From an uncultured Streptococcus sp. (GTDB taxonomy: Bacteria; Bacillota; Bacilli; Lactobacillales; Streptococcaceae), in the NCBI GenBank assembly GCA_945864085.1, contig CAMBAD010000001.1:1-64000 (forward strand): DNA of 64,000 nt, read 5' to 3'. The translations under genes were made by a program, and so were the position numbers. The first letter of the stretch is position 1. Each line of letters opens with the position of its first letter. Below, one piece after another: positions 41,419-54,176 of this stretch. The notes under the pieces are model-generated. The model did not search any database. It worked only from the letters and a program-made list of their open reading frames with translations, and was not told where the DNA came from.

Positions 41419-43206
41419 TTATTCTGCGGCTACACCCTTGTCAGCAGTCAATTCGATGTTTTCAAGAGCGATACCATTGCCTGAAGCTGAACCAAAGTTT
41501 GTGTCATAGTTCTTCACGCGCTTGTTGATAGCTGTCAATGTTTCTGACTCAAATGTTGGGATAGCGAATGCTTGTTCAGCAGCATATTGTTGCCATGCCT
41601 TGTAGTTTTTAAGGTTTGTTGCGTCATCAAATGATGCTACAGAGCTGATTGCTTCCAACAATTTAGTGTTTTCATCAGCTACGAAACGTGACATGTTGAA
41701 TGGAGCTGTTTCTCCCCAAAGTCCGCTTGGGTTTGGATCGTAACCAGTTGACCATCCACCTGCGTACATATCGATTGATGGATCATTTGCTTGAACTGCG
41801 TCGTAGAATGAGTTGATTTCAACTGTACGGCCTGTGTAAAGCTCTACATTCAAACCAACCTCTTTCCACCAAGAAATGTACTGTTGTACAAGTGCTTCGT
41901 TAGCTTCTGTACGTTTACGAGCTGCAAATGTAATCTTGAATTCCTTACCGTCTTTGCCTTCACGGATACCGTCGCCATCTACATCCTTGTAGCCAGCTTC
42001 GTCCAAGAGTTTCTTAGCTTTTTCAGGATCGTATGAGTAGCCTTCCAGCTCTGAATCGTGGAGGTCACCGAAGAATGAGATGATGAGTGAGTTAGCTGGG
42101 TGGTAAAGACCATTGTAGAGTTTCTCACCAGCAGTCTTGGTATCGATAGCGTAAGCGATGGCTTGACGAAGATTTACATCGTTCATCTTAGCATCTTCGT
42201 TCATGACGTTCTTTTCAGCAGCTTCGTCATACTTACCAAGGTTGAATGAGATGTACTCATAAGAAGAAGCAAGACGACCTACAATGCTCAAGTTAGACAA
42301 ATCTTTGTATGAATCCAACTGGTCTACTGGCATTTCAGCGATGTCGTAGTTACCTGCTTTCATTTCTGAAACGATAGTATCTGGTGATACGATGTCGATC
42401 TTCAATGAACTTGTCTTAGGCGCACCTTTGAAGTAGTGCTCGTTTGGTACGTAAGTGATTGACTCACCGTTTACGATTTCTTTAATCTTCCAAGGACCCA
42501 TACCAACAATTTTAGCTGAGCGTGAGTATTCGCTTGAAGACCAGTCTTTAACAGGGATGTCTTTGTAGATGTGTTCTGGCTGAACATAGGCAGGAACATC
42601 ACCACCAGCGTACATCATTGATGGAGACATTTCTTTCACAGTCAACTCAACTGTGTAGTCATCCACTTTCTTGAGACCTGAAATATCAGAAGCTGTACCT
42701 GCAACAAACTCTTCCATACCAACGATGTTCAAGAATTTATCATCAAAACGAACACCTGTATATTCCTTGTTTGCCAATGACTTGATTGTAAAGATATAGT
42801 CATCGATGGTAAATGCTTCGCCATCTGACCACTTGTAGTCTTTACCTGTCAAGCTAACAGTGATTTTCTTACCGTCTACATCAAACTCAGCCTTTGCAAG
42901 ACCTGAATCATCCAACTTACGGTTTCCATCGTAACCAAACATTGAGATGTCTACCATACCACCGAATGTTGAGTCAGTTGTATTTTCAGTCAGCTCGTCA
43001 ATCAAGAGACCTGAAGAAGTTGTAGGAGATACCCAAGCGTAGTTCAACTGAGCACTTGCAACCGCAGTCCCTTCTCCAGTAACCTCAGATGGGAATGACA
43101 GGTTTTGTTCTGTTGAACTTGATGACTTAGAACCACAAGCTGCAAGAATAGATGCAGATAGGAGCGTCACACCTGCAAGAGCGTAGAGTTTTGTTGTCTT
43201 TTTCAT
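41419..43206 (-). CDS. oppA: Oligopeptide-binding lipoprotein, OppA family
   Basis: 595 aa; lipobox SILAACGSK; SBP_bac_5 features (YKWSDGEAFTIDDYIFTIKSL). Confidence 0.93.
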   Translation of the reverse strand: MKKTTKLYALAGVTLLSASILAACGSKSSSSTEQNLSFPSEVTGEGTAVASAQLNYAWVSPTTSSGLLIDELTENTTDSTFGGMVDISMFGYDGNRKLDDSGLAKAEFDVDGKKITVSLTGKDYKWSDGEAFTIDDYIFTIKSLANKEYTGVRFDDKFLNIVGMEEFVAGTASDISGLKKVDDYTVELTVKEMSPSMMYAGGDVPAYVQPEHIYKDIPVKDWSSSEYSRSAKIVGMGPWKIKEIVNGESITYVPNEHYFKGAPKTSSLKIDIVSPDTIVSEMKAGNYDIAEMPVDQLDSYKDLSNLSIVGRLASSYEYISFNLGKYDEAAEKNVMNEDAKMNDVNLRQAIAYAIDTKTAGEKLYNGLYHPANSLIISFFGDLHDSELEGYSYDPEKAKKLLDEAGYKDVDGDGIREGKDGKEFKITFAARKRTEANEALVQQYISWWKEVGLNVELYTGRTVEINSFYDAVQANDPSIDMYAGGWSTGYDPNPSGLWGETAPFNMSRFVADENTKLLEAISSVASFDDATNLKNYKAWQQYAAEQAFAIPTFESETLTAINKRVKNYDTNFGSASGNGIALENIELTADKGVAAE

Positions 43207-43419
43207 AAAACACCTCTGTTATTATTTTCTTTGACACACTGTATTGATGTCTGTAGATATCATTATATCATAAAATTATCTTAAATAAAGTCTTTTTGTC
43301 AGAAAATTTTGTCAAAAAGTTATTTTTTCTAACTATTCTCATTTTTTCATTATTTTTTCATTATTTTCATCATTTTATTTGTGATATAATAGGATGACAT
43401 CGATTTGAAGGAGTTATTT

Positions 43420-44661
43420 ATGAGAAAAATTCTATTGGTTTTCGTATCATTCTGCCTTTCTTTGGGCTGGGGAATGGTTGCCGCAGCTGAGGATTTCACA
43501 GTTGCTGCCAAGCACGCGGTGGCTGTTGAAGTATCTACTGGAAAGATTCTCTATGAAAAAGACTCCCAAACACCAGCCAGTATCGCCTCTGTCAGCAAGC
43601 TTCTCAGTGTCTATCTTGTCTACGAATCCCTCAGCAAGGGGGAAATTCAGCTGGAAACCATGGTTGATATCTCTGATTACCCTTATAGTCTGACAGCCAA
43701 TACCGCCCTTAGCAATGTGATTTTGGATGACCGTTCTTATTCTGTCCGCGACTTGCTCAACGCTTCGTTGATTACTTCGTCCAACAGCGCCATCATTGCT
43801 TTGGCTGAAAAAATCGCTGGCAGCGAAGCTGCATTTGTCGATCGCATGAGGGCTAAATTATTGGAATGGGGCATTCAAGACGCACAGGTTTACAATGTCT
43901 CTGGACTTGATAATAGCGATTTGGGTGAGTATATCTATCCTGGTTCCAAACCAGAGGATGCCAATATGCTGTCCGCCTTGGATGTAGCTATTGTTGCACG
44001 ACGCTTAATCTTGGATTTTCCGCAGGTTTTGGAAATCACATCCCTCAACACCTATGATTTCGGTGGCTACACCTACTATAGCACCAACCAAATGCTGAGC
44101 GAAGGCACCCATGCCAGAGGAGGAGTAGATGGCTTGAAGACGGGCACCTCTGAGTCCGCGGGTTCCAACTTTGTCGCCACCACTAACCAGGCAAATATGC
44201 GTATCATCACTGTCGTTTTGAATGCTGACGATGGGCTTACCTATCCTGAAAATCGCTTCGTCGTCACCAACAGCCTAATGAACTATGTTTACGAAACCTA
44301 TGAACCTGTCACCTTGGTGAGCAAGGGACAAGCCTTTAATAACAGCAGTATCAAGCTGTTCAACGGTGCCGAGAAAACCAGCCCTGCTGTCGCAAACGCT
44401 GACCTCATTGCCATACAAAAGATCCAATCAGAAAATCCAATTAGTGCCAAATTTACCCCTTCGCAGGCAGAATTTGACGCCCCACTAGCAGCTGGAACCT
44501 TAGTTGGCAAGCTGGACCTTGTCGATAATGATCTAGTAGGAGTTGGCTACATTGATGACCTCGCCAGCATTGACATGGTTCTACCTGCGGAAGCCAAAGT
44601 TGCCCCCTGGCCAGTCTCCTGGTGGAACCAATTTGTCCGCTATGTGAATGAAAAATTATAA
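43420..44661 (+). CDS. dacA: D-alanyl-D-alanine carboxypeptidase (PBP3/DacA type)
   Basis: Start at ATG 43420 behind AAGGAG; signal peptide; SVSKL (SxxK), SSNSA (SxN), KTGTS (KTG). Confidence 0.93.
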   Translation: MRKILLVFVSFCLSLGWGMVAAAEDFTVAAKHAVAVEVSTGKILYEKDSQTPASIASVSKLLSVYLVYESLSKGEIQLETMVDISDYPYSLTANTALSNVILDDRSYSVRDLLNASLITSSNSAIIALAEKIAGSEAAFVDRMRAKLLEWGIQDAQVYNVSGLDNSDLGEYIYPGSKPEDANMLSALDVAIVARRLILDFPQVLEITSLNTYDFGGYTYYSTNQMLSEGTHARGGVDGLKTGTSESAGSNFVATTNQANMRIITVVLNADDGLTYPENRFVVTNSLMNYVYETYEPVTLVSKGQAFNNSSIKLFNGAEKTSPAVANADLIAIQKIQSENPISAKFTPSQAEFDAPLAAGTLVGKLDLVDNDLVGVGYIDDLASIDMVLPAEAKVAPWPVSWWNQFVRYVNEKL

Positions 44662-44675
44662 GGTCCTAATAAAGA

Positions 44676-44714
44676 AAAAACTTGAAATCGTCTCACCTGA
44701 TTTCAAGTTTTTTT
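44676..44714 (+). terminator. dacA terminator
   Basis: AAAAAACTTGAAATCgtctcacctGATTTCAAGTTTTTTT. Confidence 0.9.
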
Positions 44715-44758
44715 ATGGACTGAGACTGGGCAAAGCCACGAGAAGACAAGACTTTCAT

Positions 44759-45034
44759 AGAGCGACTGCCGTCGCTCCTCATCTCCTACTTCAGCGGGGA
44801 GTTTGACGGGCTTGAACAGCTTTAAAGCTGTTTGAGTCACAAGGTTATCTGAATTACAAAGAAGAGCAACTGCCGTCGCTCCCTATTTCCCACCTCGGTT
44901 GGAGAGTAAGTTGGTGAGAGTTCCTACGGAACTCCTTACTACATATCATTTTCTTGCAGAAAATGACGAGCGTGGAAGGTACAGAATAGTTATAAGGTTA
45001 TAAAGAAGAGCGACTGCCGTCGCTCCCTATCTCC
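44759..45034. repeat. Three-copy dispersed repeat array
   Basis: AGAGC(G/A)ACTGCCGTCGCTCC.. at 44759-44786, 44863-44890 and 45007-45034. Confidence 0.85.
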
Positions 45035-45093
45035 AACGAGCGTTGGCATTTGTGTGCTCCAAATAGCTTCTTAGCTATGTGGAGCTACACAAA

Positions 45094-46509
45094 TTAGCCA
45101 ACGCTCCCCTCCATTTCATAGGCAATCAGTCTGTTGAGTTCGACTGCGTATTCCATTGGGAGTTCTTTGGTGAATGGTTCGACAAAGCCCATGACAATCA
45201 TCTCTGTGGCTTCGGATTCGGATAGGCCACGGCTCATGAGGTAATAGAGCTGCTCTTCTGAGATTTTTGATACTTTTGCTTCGTGTTCGAGGGCCACTTG
45301 TGAGTTGTGGATTTCATTGAATGGAATGGTATCTGACTTAGAAATATCATCCATAATAATGGTGTCACACTCGATGTGACTGATTGACTTGGCTGAGTTT
45401 TTAGCAAAAGTGACTTGACCGCGGTAGTTGACTTCTCCACCGCCACGGGCAATGGATTTGGATACGATAGACGATGAGGTCCGCGGTGCATTGTGAATCA
45501 TCTTGGCACCGGTATCCTGTACCTGACCCTTGTTGGCAAAGGCAATGGACAACATGGTACCACGAGCTCCTTCGCCTTCCAAGTAAACCGCAGGGTATTT
45601 CATGGTCGTCTTAGCACCAAGGTTTCCGTCAATCCACTCAACTGTAGCATTTTTCTCAGCACGAGCACGCTTGGTTACTAGGTTATAAACGTTATCTGAC
45701 CAGTTTTGAATAGTGGTGTAACGCATATAGGCACCTTCGTGGGCAATAATTTCCACAATAGCTGCGTGGAGACTAGCCGTTGAGTACGTCGGAGCGGTAC
45801 AGCCTTCTACATAGTGAACGCTTGCTCCTTCATCCACGATAATGAGGGTGCGTTCAAACTGACCTGTTCCCTCGTTGTTGATACGGAAATAGGTTTGGAG
45901 TGGAATATCCAATTTAACGCCTTTTGGTACGTAGATGAAGGTCCCACCTGACCAAACCGCTGAGTTGAGGGCAGCTAGTTTATTATCTGACGGCGGAACG
46001 AGTTTTCCAAAATATTTTTTGAAGATTTCTGGGTGTTCCTTGAGGGCTGTGTCGGTATCTGTAAAGATAATGCCGTGCTTGTCGTACTCTTCCTTCATGT
46101 TGTGGTAGACCACTTCTGATTCGTACTGGGCAGAAGCTCCTGCCAGGTAAGCACGCTCAGCTTCTGGAATACCAATGCGTTCAAAGGTTTCTTTGATTTT
46201 GTCTGGTACATCGTCCCAGCTGCGCGCTGGCTTATCTGACGGTTTTTGATAGTAAACAATGTCATCAAAATCCAGTTCAGACAAGTCGGCTCCCCAAGTC
46301 TGCATAGGCATTTTCTTGAAGGTTTCGTAGGATTTCAAACGGAATTCCAACATCCATTCAGGCTCGCCTTTGATACGGGACATTTCGCGAATGACATCTT
46401 CACTCAAGCCCTTACCAGTCGAAGCCACCAGTTCCACGTTCTCATCATGGAAACCGAATTTGTATTCCCCAAGGTCAATCGGGGTAGGTTCAATTCTTTC
46501 TTCTGACAT
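45094..46509 (-). CDS. sufB: Fe-S cluster assembly protein SufB
   Basis: Start at [40 protein letters not shown]. Confidence 0.96.
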   Translation of the reverse strand: MSEERIEPTPIDLGEYKFGFHDENVELVASTGKGLSEDVIREMSRIKGEPEWMLEFRLKSYETFKKMPMQTWGADLSELDFDDIVYYQKPSDKPARSWDDVPDKIKETFERIGIPEAERAYLAGASAQYESEVVYHNMKEEYDKHGIIFTDTDTALKEHPEIFKKYFGKLVPPSDNKLAALNSAVWSGGTFIYVPKGVKLDIPLQTYFRINNEGTGQFERTLIIVDEGASVHYVEGCTAPTYSTASLHAAIVEIIAHEGAYMRYTTIQNWSDNVYNLVTKRARAEKNATVEWIDGNLGAKTTMKYPAVYLEGEGARGTMLSIAFANKGQVQDTGAKMIHNAPRTSSSIVSKSIARGGGEVNYRGQVTFAKNSAKSISHIECDTIIMDDISKSDTIPFNEIHNSQVALEHEAKVSKISEEQLYYLMSRGLSESEATEMIVMGFVEPFTKELPMEYAVELNRLIAYEMEGSVG

Positions 46510-46646
46510 AATATAAGATTTTAAGCCCAAAAAGTATGAAAATAGTAGTTACACCCTCTTCAATGCTTGCTGAGCCTGTTCAATTCCAATCAGAAACTGA
46601 ACAATCCTTTCTGTATGATTTTCGTTTTTTGTTTATTCGTTGGTGC

Positions 46647-48875
<2,229 letters not shown>

Positions 48876-48888
48876 CTACTCTATCCGC

Positions 48889-50151
48889 TTATCTCTTTGT
48901 CAATGTGTCTTCAATCACTGCAATCATTTCATCGCGGACTTCCTTGACTGGGATTTCAGTGATGACCGCGCCTAGGAAGCCGCGAATAACGAGGCGTTCC
49001 GCTGTTGCTCGGTCCAAGCCGCGGCTCATGAGATAGTACATATCCTCTGGATCCACCTGACCAATAGAGGCTGCGTGTCCAGCTGTAACTTCGTTCTCGT
49101 CAATGAGAAGGATTGGGTTGGCGTCGGAACGTGCCTTGTCAGACAGCATGAGGACACGGCTTTCCTGCTGGGCATCCGCACCTTTGGCACCACGAACAAT
49201 GTGGCCGATACCGTTGAAGGTCAGGGTCCCATGTTCAAGGATAACCCCATGTTGCAGGATGTGACCGACGGAGTTGTTACCGTAGTTGGTCACACGAGTA
49301 TCAACGCCCTGGACCTGACGACCTGATGAAAGACCAACAACCTTAAGGTTGGCATGACTGCCATTTCCTTTCAAATCCGTATCCAAATCCGCCACAACAT
49401 TGCCCTTATTGAGCAAACCAATGGCCCAGTCAATGCTAGCATCATTCCCGAGATAGCCACGGCGGTTGAGGTAGGTATCCAAATGCTTACCAAGGCGGTC
49501 AATAGCCGCAAACTTGATTTGGCTACCAGCAAGGGCAATCACTTCTACCAGAATGTTGGCTGAAGTTGCCACTGCTCCGTCACCCAGACTTTCAAAGCGT
49601 TCTAGGTAATTGAGCTTGGTATTTTTTCCAGCGATGATGAGAACACGCTTGTTAAAGGCAACTGGACTGGTGCTGTCTTGGTAGAAGATACCTTCAACTG
49701 GCTGGTCGATTTCAACATTATCTGGCACGTAGAGGACAGCTGTTGCGTTAAAATAAGCGGTGTTGTAAGCTGCCAATTTGTGCTCGTCATAGGCTACAGC
49801 AGAGCCGAGATATTTTTCAAGCACATCTGGAATGACGTCCATGGCTGAGGCAAAGTCTGTGAAGACCACGCCTTTTTCTACAAGGTCGGCTGGTAATTGT
49901 TCTAGGACAGTTTGACTGCCAACCTGTACCAGCATGGGATTGTCACCGATAACGGTAAAATCTGGAACTGCTCCGATTTCATCATTTGTGGCTAGGCTTC
50001 CGTCGCCCAGATTCCAACGGTGAAACTTGACCCGCTCGATAACCGGCAAGTCCAGCTCTGCTATTTTGTCAAAAGCCTTAAGACGCAGGTCTGTCAACCA
50101 AGTTGGTTCTGCCTGCAAGGCTGAAAATTCTTGAATTTTTTCTTTGGTCAT
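48889..50151 (-). CDS. sufD: Fe-S cluster assembly protein SufD
   Basis: Start at MTKEKIQEFSALQAEPTW (ATG 50151); [22 protein letters not shown]. Confidence 0.95.
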   Translation of the reverse strand: MTKEKIQEFSALQAEPTWLTDLRLKAFDKIAELDLPVIERVKFHRWNLGDGSLATNDEIGAVPDFTVIGDNPMLVQVGSQTVLEQLPADLVEKGVVFTDFASAMDVIPDVLEKYLGSAVAYDEHKLAAYNTAYFNATAVLYVPDNVEIDQPVEGIFYQDSTSPVAFNKRVLIIAGKNTKLNYLERFESLGDGAVATSANILVEVIALAGSQIKFAAIDRLGKHLDTYLNRRGYLGNDASIDWAIGLLNKGNVVADLDTDLKGNGSHANLKVVGLSSGRQVQGVDTRVTNYGNNSVGHILQHGVILEHGTLTFNGIGHIVRGAKGADAQQESRVLMLSDKARSDANPILLIDENEVTAGHAASIGQVDPEDMYYLMSRGLDRATAERLVIRGFLGAVITEIPVKEVRDEMIAVIEDTLTKR

Positions 50152-50167
50152 AGCTTCCTCCAAAGAC

Positions 50168-50941
50168 TTAAATGTCATCTTCTTTGTAGTCAATGCCAAG
50201 CTCAGCTGCGACTTGGACATAACCTTCTTTTTCCAAGCGTTGTGCCAATTCTGGTCCGCCTGAAAGCACGACACGGCCCTCCATCATGACATGGACAACG
50301 TCAGGGGTGATGTAGTTGAGTAAGCGTTGGTAGTGGGTGATAATCATGGCACCGAAACCTTGGCCACGCATAGCATTAATACCTTTTGACACGACTTTAA
50401 GGGCATCGATGTCCAAGCCTGAATCAATCTCGTCAAGAAGAGCAAAAGTAGGTTCCAACATGAGTAATTGCAGGATTTCATTGCGTTTTTTCTCACCACC
50501 TGAGAAACCTTCGTTGAGGTAACGCTCTGCCATTTCCTCTTTCATGTTGAGGAGTTCCATTTTTTCATCCAACTTGGTGATGAAGTCACGGACAGAAATC
50601 TTGTCCTCATCTTCCTTGCCAGCGTTCATAGCTGCACGAAGGAATTCTGCGTTGGTAATCCCTGGGATTTCTGATGGGTATTGCATGGCCAAGAAAAGTC
50701 CCATGCGGGCACGCTCGTCCACTTCCAATTCTAAGATGTTGACACCGTCAAACAAGACTTCCCCTTGGGTCACTTCGTAGCTAGGATTACCCATGATGGC
50801 TGCTGAAAGGGTTGATTTCCCTGTTCCGTTCGGTCCCATGATAGCGGCGATTTCCCCTGTTTTGAGGGTCAAGTTGACACCTTTCAGGATTTCCTTGCCT
50901 TCGATTTCCACATGAAGGTCTTTGATTTCTAATACTGACAT
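50168..50941 (-). CDS. sufC: Fe-S cluster assembly ATPase SufC
   Basis: 257 aa; MGPNGTGKSTLSAAIMG, NEGFSGGEKKRNEILQ. Confidence 0.97.
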   Translation of the reverse strand: MSVLEIKDLHVEIEGKEILKGVNLTLKTGEIAAIMGPNGTGKSTLSAAIMGNPSYEVTQGEVLFDGVNILELEVDERARMGLFLAMQYPSEIPGITNAEFLRAAMNAGKEDEDKISVRDFITKLDEKMELLNMKEEMAERYLNEGFSGGEKKRNEILQLLMLEPTFALLDEIDSGLDIDALKVVSKGINAMRGQGFGAMIITHYQRLLNYITPDVVHVMMEGRVVLSGGPELAQRLEKEGYVQVAAELGIDYKEDDI

Positions 50942-50979
50942 GCTGGTCTCCTTTGTTTATTATCTTTCTAATTATACCA

Positions 50980-51001
50980 AAAAAGAGCCTTGAAGGCTCC
51001 T
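50980..51001 (-). terminator. Terminator of the mecA-tagO transcript
   Basis: Minus strand GGAGCCTTCAAGGCTCTTTTTTGG. Confidence 0.75.
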
Positions 51002-51017
51002 TCTGCGTCCGATAGAT

Positions 51018-52202
51018 TTACTTCTGTTTTTTTGAGTGCTGCTTTATAGCCCTTTTTTCCTTCCAGCCAGCGATGATTTCCTGACGGTAACCGCTATTGC
51101 CAATGAAGCGAAGAGCATTGAGAAGCGGGGTACGATTTTCACCAAAAATCCCTATCAGCTCACTCATGAGCAGCACTCCCAACAAGAGCCCAATCACCAA
51201 GAGGGTTCCCCCAATGCGACTAGATACATTGAGCAAGAGAGATGTCAATGAAAAAATGAAGGAAATGGCGTAAATCACCAGCACCGTCCCACGATGGGTC
51301 AAGCCCATGGACAACAAGCGATGGTGGAGGTGCATGCGGTCTGCTTCATATATCTTCTGACCAGATAATTTCCGGCGAATAATGGCTACGACCGTATCGG
51401 TAATCGGCACTCCCAAGATAATCATCGGCGTCACGACTGCGACCGCGGTGGAATTTTTTAAGCCCTGAAGAGACAGGACACCAATCATAAAGCCAATAAA
51501 GAGGGCGCCTGTATCTCCTAGATAGATGATGGCCGGGTGATAATTATAGGGAAGAAAACCCGCTATCGCTGCCACCAACACAAAAATCGTTACACTCAGA
51601 AAGACATTGCTGTCGCGGAGGAAAAAGTAGGAGACAATCCCCATGGTTGTCAAGGAAATAATGGAAACACCTGAAACCAAGCCATCCAGGCCATCAATCA
51701 GATTGACCGCATTCGTAATGGACACAATCCACAAAACAGTCAGGAAAAAGGAAATCCATTCTGGAAAAGGGACAAATGGCCCACCAAAAGGAAACTTGAA
51801 GCCGTGGAAATGAAAATCTGTAAAGAACCAAATGACCGAAGCCGCTGCCACGATTCCCAGCATCTTCGGCAAAGGCTTCAATTCCTTAACATCATCAATA
51901 AGACCTGTCAACACGACAAGACCACCAGCCAAAACCAGGGGCCAGACATAATCAAAATAGGTTCCTTGATAATCCACACGGGTGACAATCATCGGCAAAA
52001 AACCAAGAGTCGCCACTGCAAAGGCAAAAAAGACCGCTAGACCTCCCGCAGAAGGCATGGGTACCTTATTGATCCGTCGTGCATTAGGATTATCGACTGC
52101 GCCAATACGAAAGGCCAGAAACCGAACCAAGGGAGTTGCGATAGCGGCCAAAATCACAGTCGAAATAACAACAATAATATACTTCAGAGCAAATGGAATC
52201 AT
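51018..52202 (-). CDS. Undecaprenyl-phosphate GlcNAc-1-phosphate transferase (TagO/WecA family)
   Basis: 394 aa; NAVNLIDGLDGLVSGVS, LGDTGALFIGF, HLHHRLL. Confidence 0.93.
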   Translation of the reverse strand: MIPFALKYIIVVISTVILAAIATPLVRFLAFRIGAVDNPNARRINKVPMPSAGGLAVFFAFAVATLGFLPMIVTRVDYQGTYFDYVWPLVLAGGLVVLTGLIDDVKELKPLPKMLGIVAAASVIWFFTDFHFHGFKFPFGGPFVPFPEWISFFLTVLWIVSITNAVNLIDGLDGLVSGVSIISLTTMGIVSYFFLRDSNVFLSVTIFVLVAAIAGFLPYNYHPAIIYLGDTGALFIGFMIGVLSLQGLKNSTAVAVVTPMIILGVPITDTVVAIIRRKLSGQKIYEADRMHLHHRLLSMGLTHRGTVLVIYAISFIFSLTSLLLNVSSRIGGTLLVIGLLLGVLLMSELIGIFGENRTPLLNALRFIGNSGYRQEIIAGWKEKRAIKQHSKKQK

Positions 52203-52918
52203 GCCAGCTGAACCTTCCTCAGCTCTTCAATCGCATCCTGCAAGAGCAGGGCAATTCCATGTTCTTGCAAGACCGGTCTCGTTAGCTTGGAATCTTTGGT
52301 AAATTCTATCATCCGTGACAAAATATAGTCTGGATATTGCCTAGAACGCTCTGCAATGCTGACTAGCACCGTCAGATAATAATGGCCATCCATCTTATAC
52401 AGTTCCGATTCCTCAACAGGGTAGTCGATGGTGTCCACAAAAGCAATCACCTCCGTCAGGTCGGAAAACTCCAAAATATAGTAGATATACGGATCGTACC
52501 GTTCTTCACTTGCCTCAGCTTGCTCTACCTCTTCCAAATGCCGCACAGCCTTGTCATCACCTGCAGTCCGCTCGCGAATCGTCTGCTCCAAGGTTTTCAA
52601 GATCTCATCAGGTGTCATATTGGCAACATCTTCAAAGTTTGGCAAATCTGCCAACTCATCAAAATCTAAATTCTTATCAATGTCCGATTTGGTGACAAAA
52701 ATATCCACCTTATCCGGCTTTGGTGTCACACGAAAACTCAGCATGCCACTCTCACGGAAGGTCATAGGCAATTCCAACTCATCCAAAACAGAGTAGAAAA
52801 AATCTTCCGTTTTTTCCTGCGGAATCAAAAAATCAGCGATTTCCATCCCACGCTCTTCTAAATCTTCCAATAGTATCGTGATTTTCAAGGTTGAATCACT
52901 AATTTGTTTCATTTTCAT
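52199..52918 (-). CDS. mecA: Adaptor protein MecA
   Basis: MKMKQISDSTLKITILLEDLEERGMEIADFLIPQEKTEDFFY. Confidence 0.93.
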   Translation of the reverse strand: MKMKQISDSTLKITILLEDLEERGMEIADFLIPQEKTEDFFYSVLDELELPMTFRESGMLSFRVTPKPDKVDIFVTKSDIDKNLDFDELADLPNFEDVANMTPDEILKTLEQTIRERTAGDDKAVRHLEEVEQAEASEERYDPYIYYILEFSDLTEVIAFVDTIDYPVEESELYKMDGHYYLTVLVSIAERSRQYPDYILSRMIEFTKDSKLTRPVLQEHGIALLLQDAIEELRKVQLA

Positions 52919-53176
52919 AGGCGACCTCACTCTAACATCAGTATTACTGGTAACAAACTCTCAAAATCTCCTCCATGCACATATCCTAGACTTTCGCTAG
53001 TGCATGCTTGCAGCAGATTTTACCAAGTACGGTACCTGTCAATCGTATCCTTTTCCAGTTTTTAGTATGGCTCAGGTGAAATTTCTCCATCGTCTACTAA
53101 AAATAAACTGGATGATGAATCATTCTCATACAAATCTCCTACCATTATACTAAAACAGTTCCTGAAAGACAAAAGA

Positions 53177-53196
53177 AAAGCAGGAAAGCCTGCTTT
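53177..53196 (-). terminator. uppP terminator
   Basis: AAAGCAGG aaag CCTGCTTT, followed on the minus strand by TCTTTTG. Confidence 0.7.
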
Positions 53197-54031
53197 AGAA
53201 AATAAATGTCAAAAACGAATAAATCAGCAAAATAGCCCCAAGAATGATGCGGTAGTAGCCAAATACTGTAAAATCATTCTTCTTAACGTAGTCTGTTAAG
53301 AAGCGAATTGCGACGAGGGAAACAAGGTAGGCCGTCAGACTGGCCGCCAGCAGAATAAATACCTGCTCCATAGTGAGGCTATTTCCATCAAGAAAATACT
53401 TAACAGCCTTCAAACCACTGTAGCCAAACATGGTTGGAATGGCTAAAAAGAAGGTAAAATCAGCTGCCACCGTCCGACTGGTTCCCAGAATAATGGCCCC
53501 TAAAATGGTCGCACCTGAACGACTGGTTCCTGGGACAATGCTGAGCACCTGAAAGCAACCAATCAGCAGAGCTGTCTTATACGGCAACTTAGCAAGAGTG
53601 GTCACACGAGGCTCCACATTTTTATTGCGCTGCTCAATCCAGATAAAGGCCACCCCATAAATCACCAAGGCAAGGGCGATGGGAACCATGTAGTTAAAAT
53701 GCTTTTCAAACCAACTATCAAAGGGCAGGGCAATCAAAATAGATGGCACACAAGCAATCACCACCTTGGCCCAGAGTTGCCAGGTCAAGCGTACCTCCCT
53801 AGGACTTTTACCAGGCTGAAAAGGATTGAGACGCTTGAAATAAATGGTCATCACCGCCAATATAGCTCCCAGCTGGATGACAATATTAAACATTTCAATA
53901 AATTGACTGTCCTGCTTCAGCTGAATAAATTCCTGCACCAGAATAAGGTGCCCTGTAGAAGAGATTGGCAACCATTCTGTAATTCCTTCAACGATACCAA
54001 AAAAGATAGCCTTTAAAATTTCTATTAGCAT
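53195..54031 (-). CDS. uppP: Undecaprenyl-diphosphatase
   Basis: 278 aa; [30 protein letters not shown]. Confidence 0.97.
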   Translation of the reverse strand: MLIEILKAIFFGIVEGITEWLPISSTGHLILVQEFIQLKQDSQFIEMFNIVIQLGAILAVMTIYFKRLNPFQPGKSPREVRLTWQLWAKVVIACVPSILIALPFDSWFEKHFNYMVPIALALVIYGVAFIWIEQRNKNVEPRVTTLAKLPYKTALLIGCFQVLSIVPGTSRSGATILGAIILGTSRTVAADFTFFLAIPTMFGYSGLKAVKYFLDGNSLTMEQVFILLAASLTAYLVSLVAIRFLTDYVKKNDFTVFGYYRIILGAILLIYSFLTFIF

Positions 54032-54176
54032 AATCTACTCCTTTTGACTCTTGTTACCATTATAACACAAATTAGGTAGTGAATAAAAAAATAATTTTAT
54101 GAATAAAAACGCAGGAACATTGAAATTTGTCAGAATTTTTTATACAATAGTACAATACATTTTGTAAGGAGACATT

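Noticed and set aside
44759-45034. Possible CRISPR array near sufB
   Set aside because: Only three imperfect repeats, spacers of unequal ~75-115 nt length that are themselves palindromic, and no cas genes in the window.
54115-54145. CodY-like box in the amino-acid ABC promoter region
   Set aside because: About four mismatches to the consensus; not separable from AT-rich background by eye.
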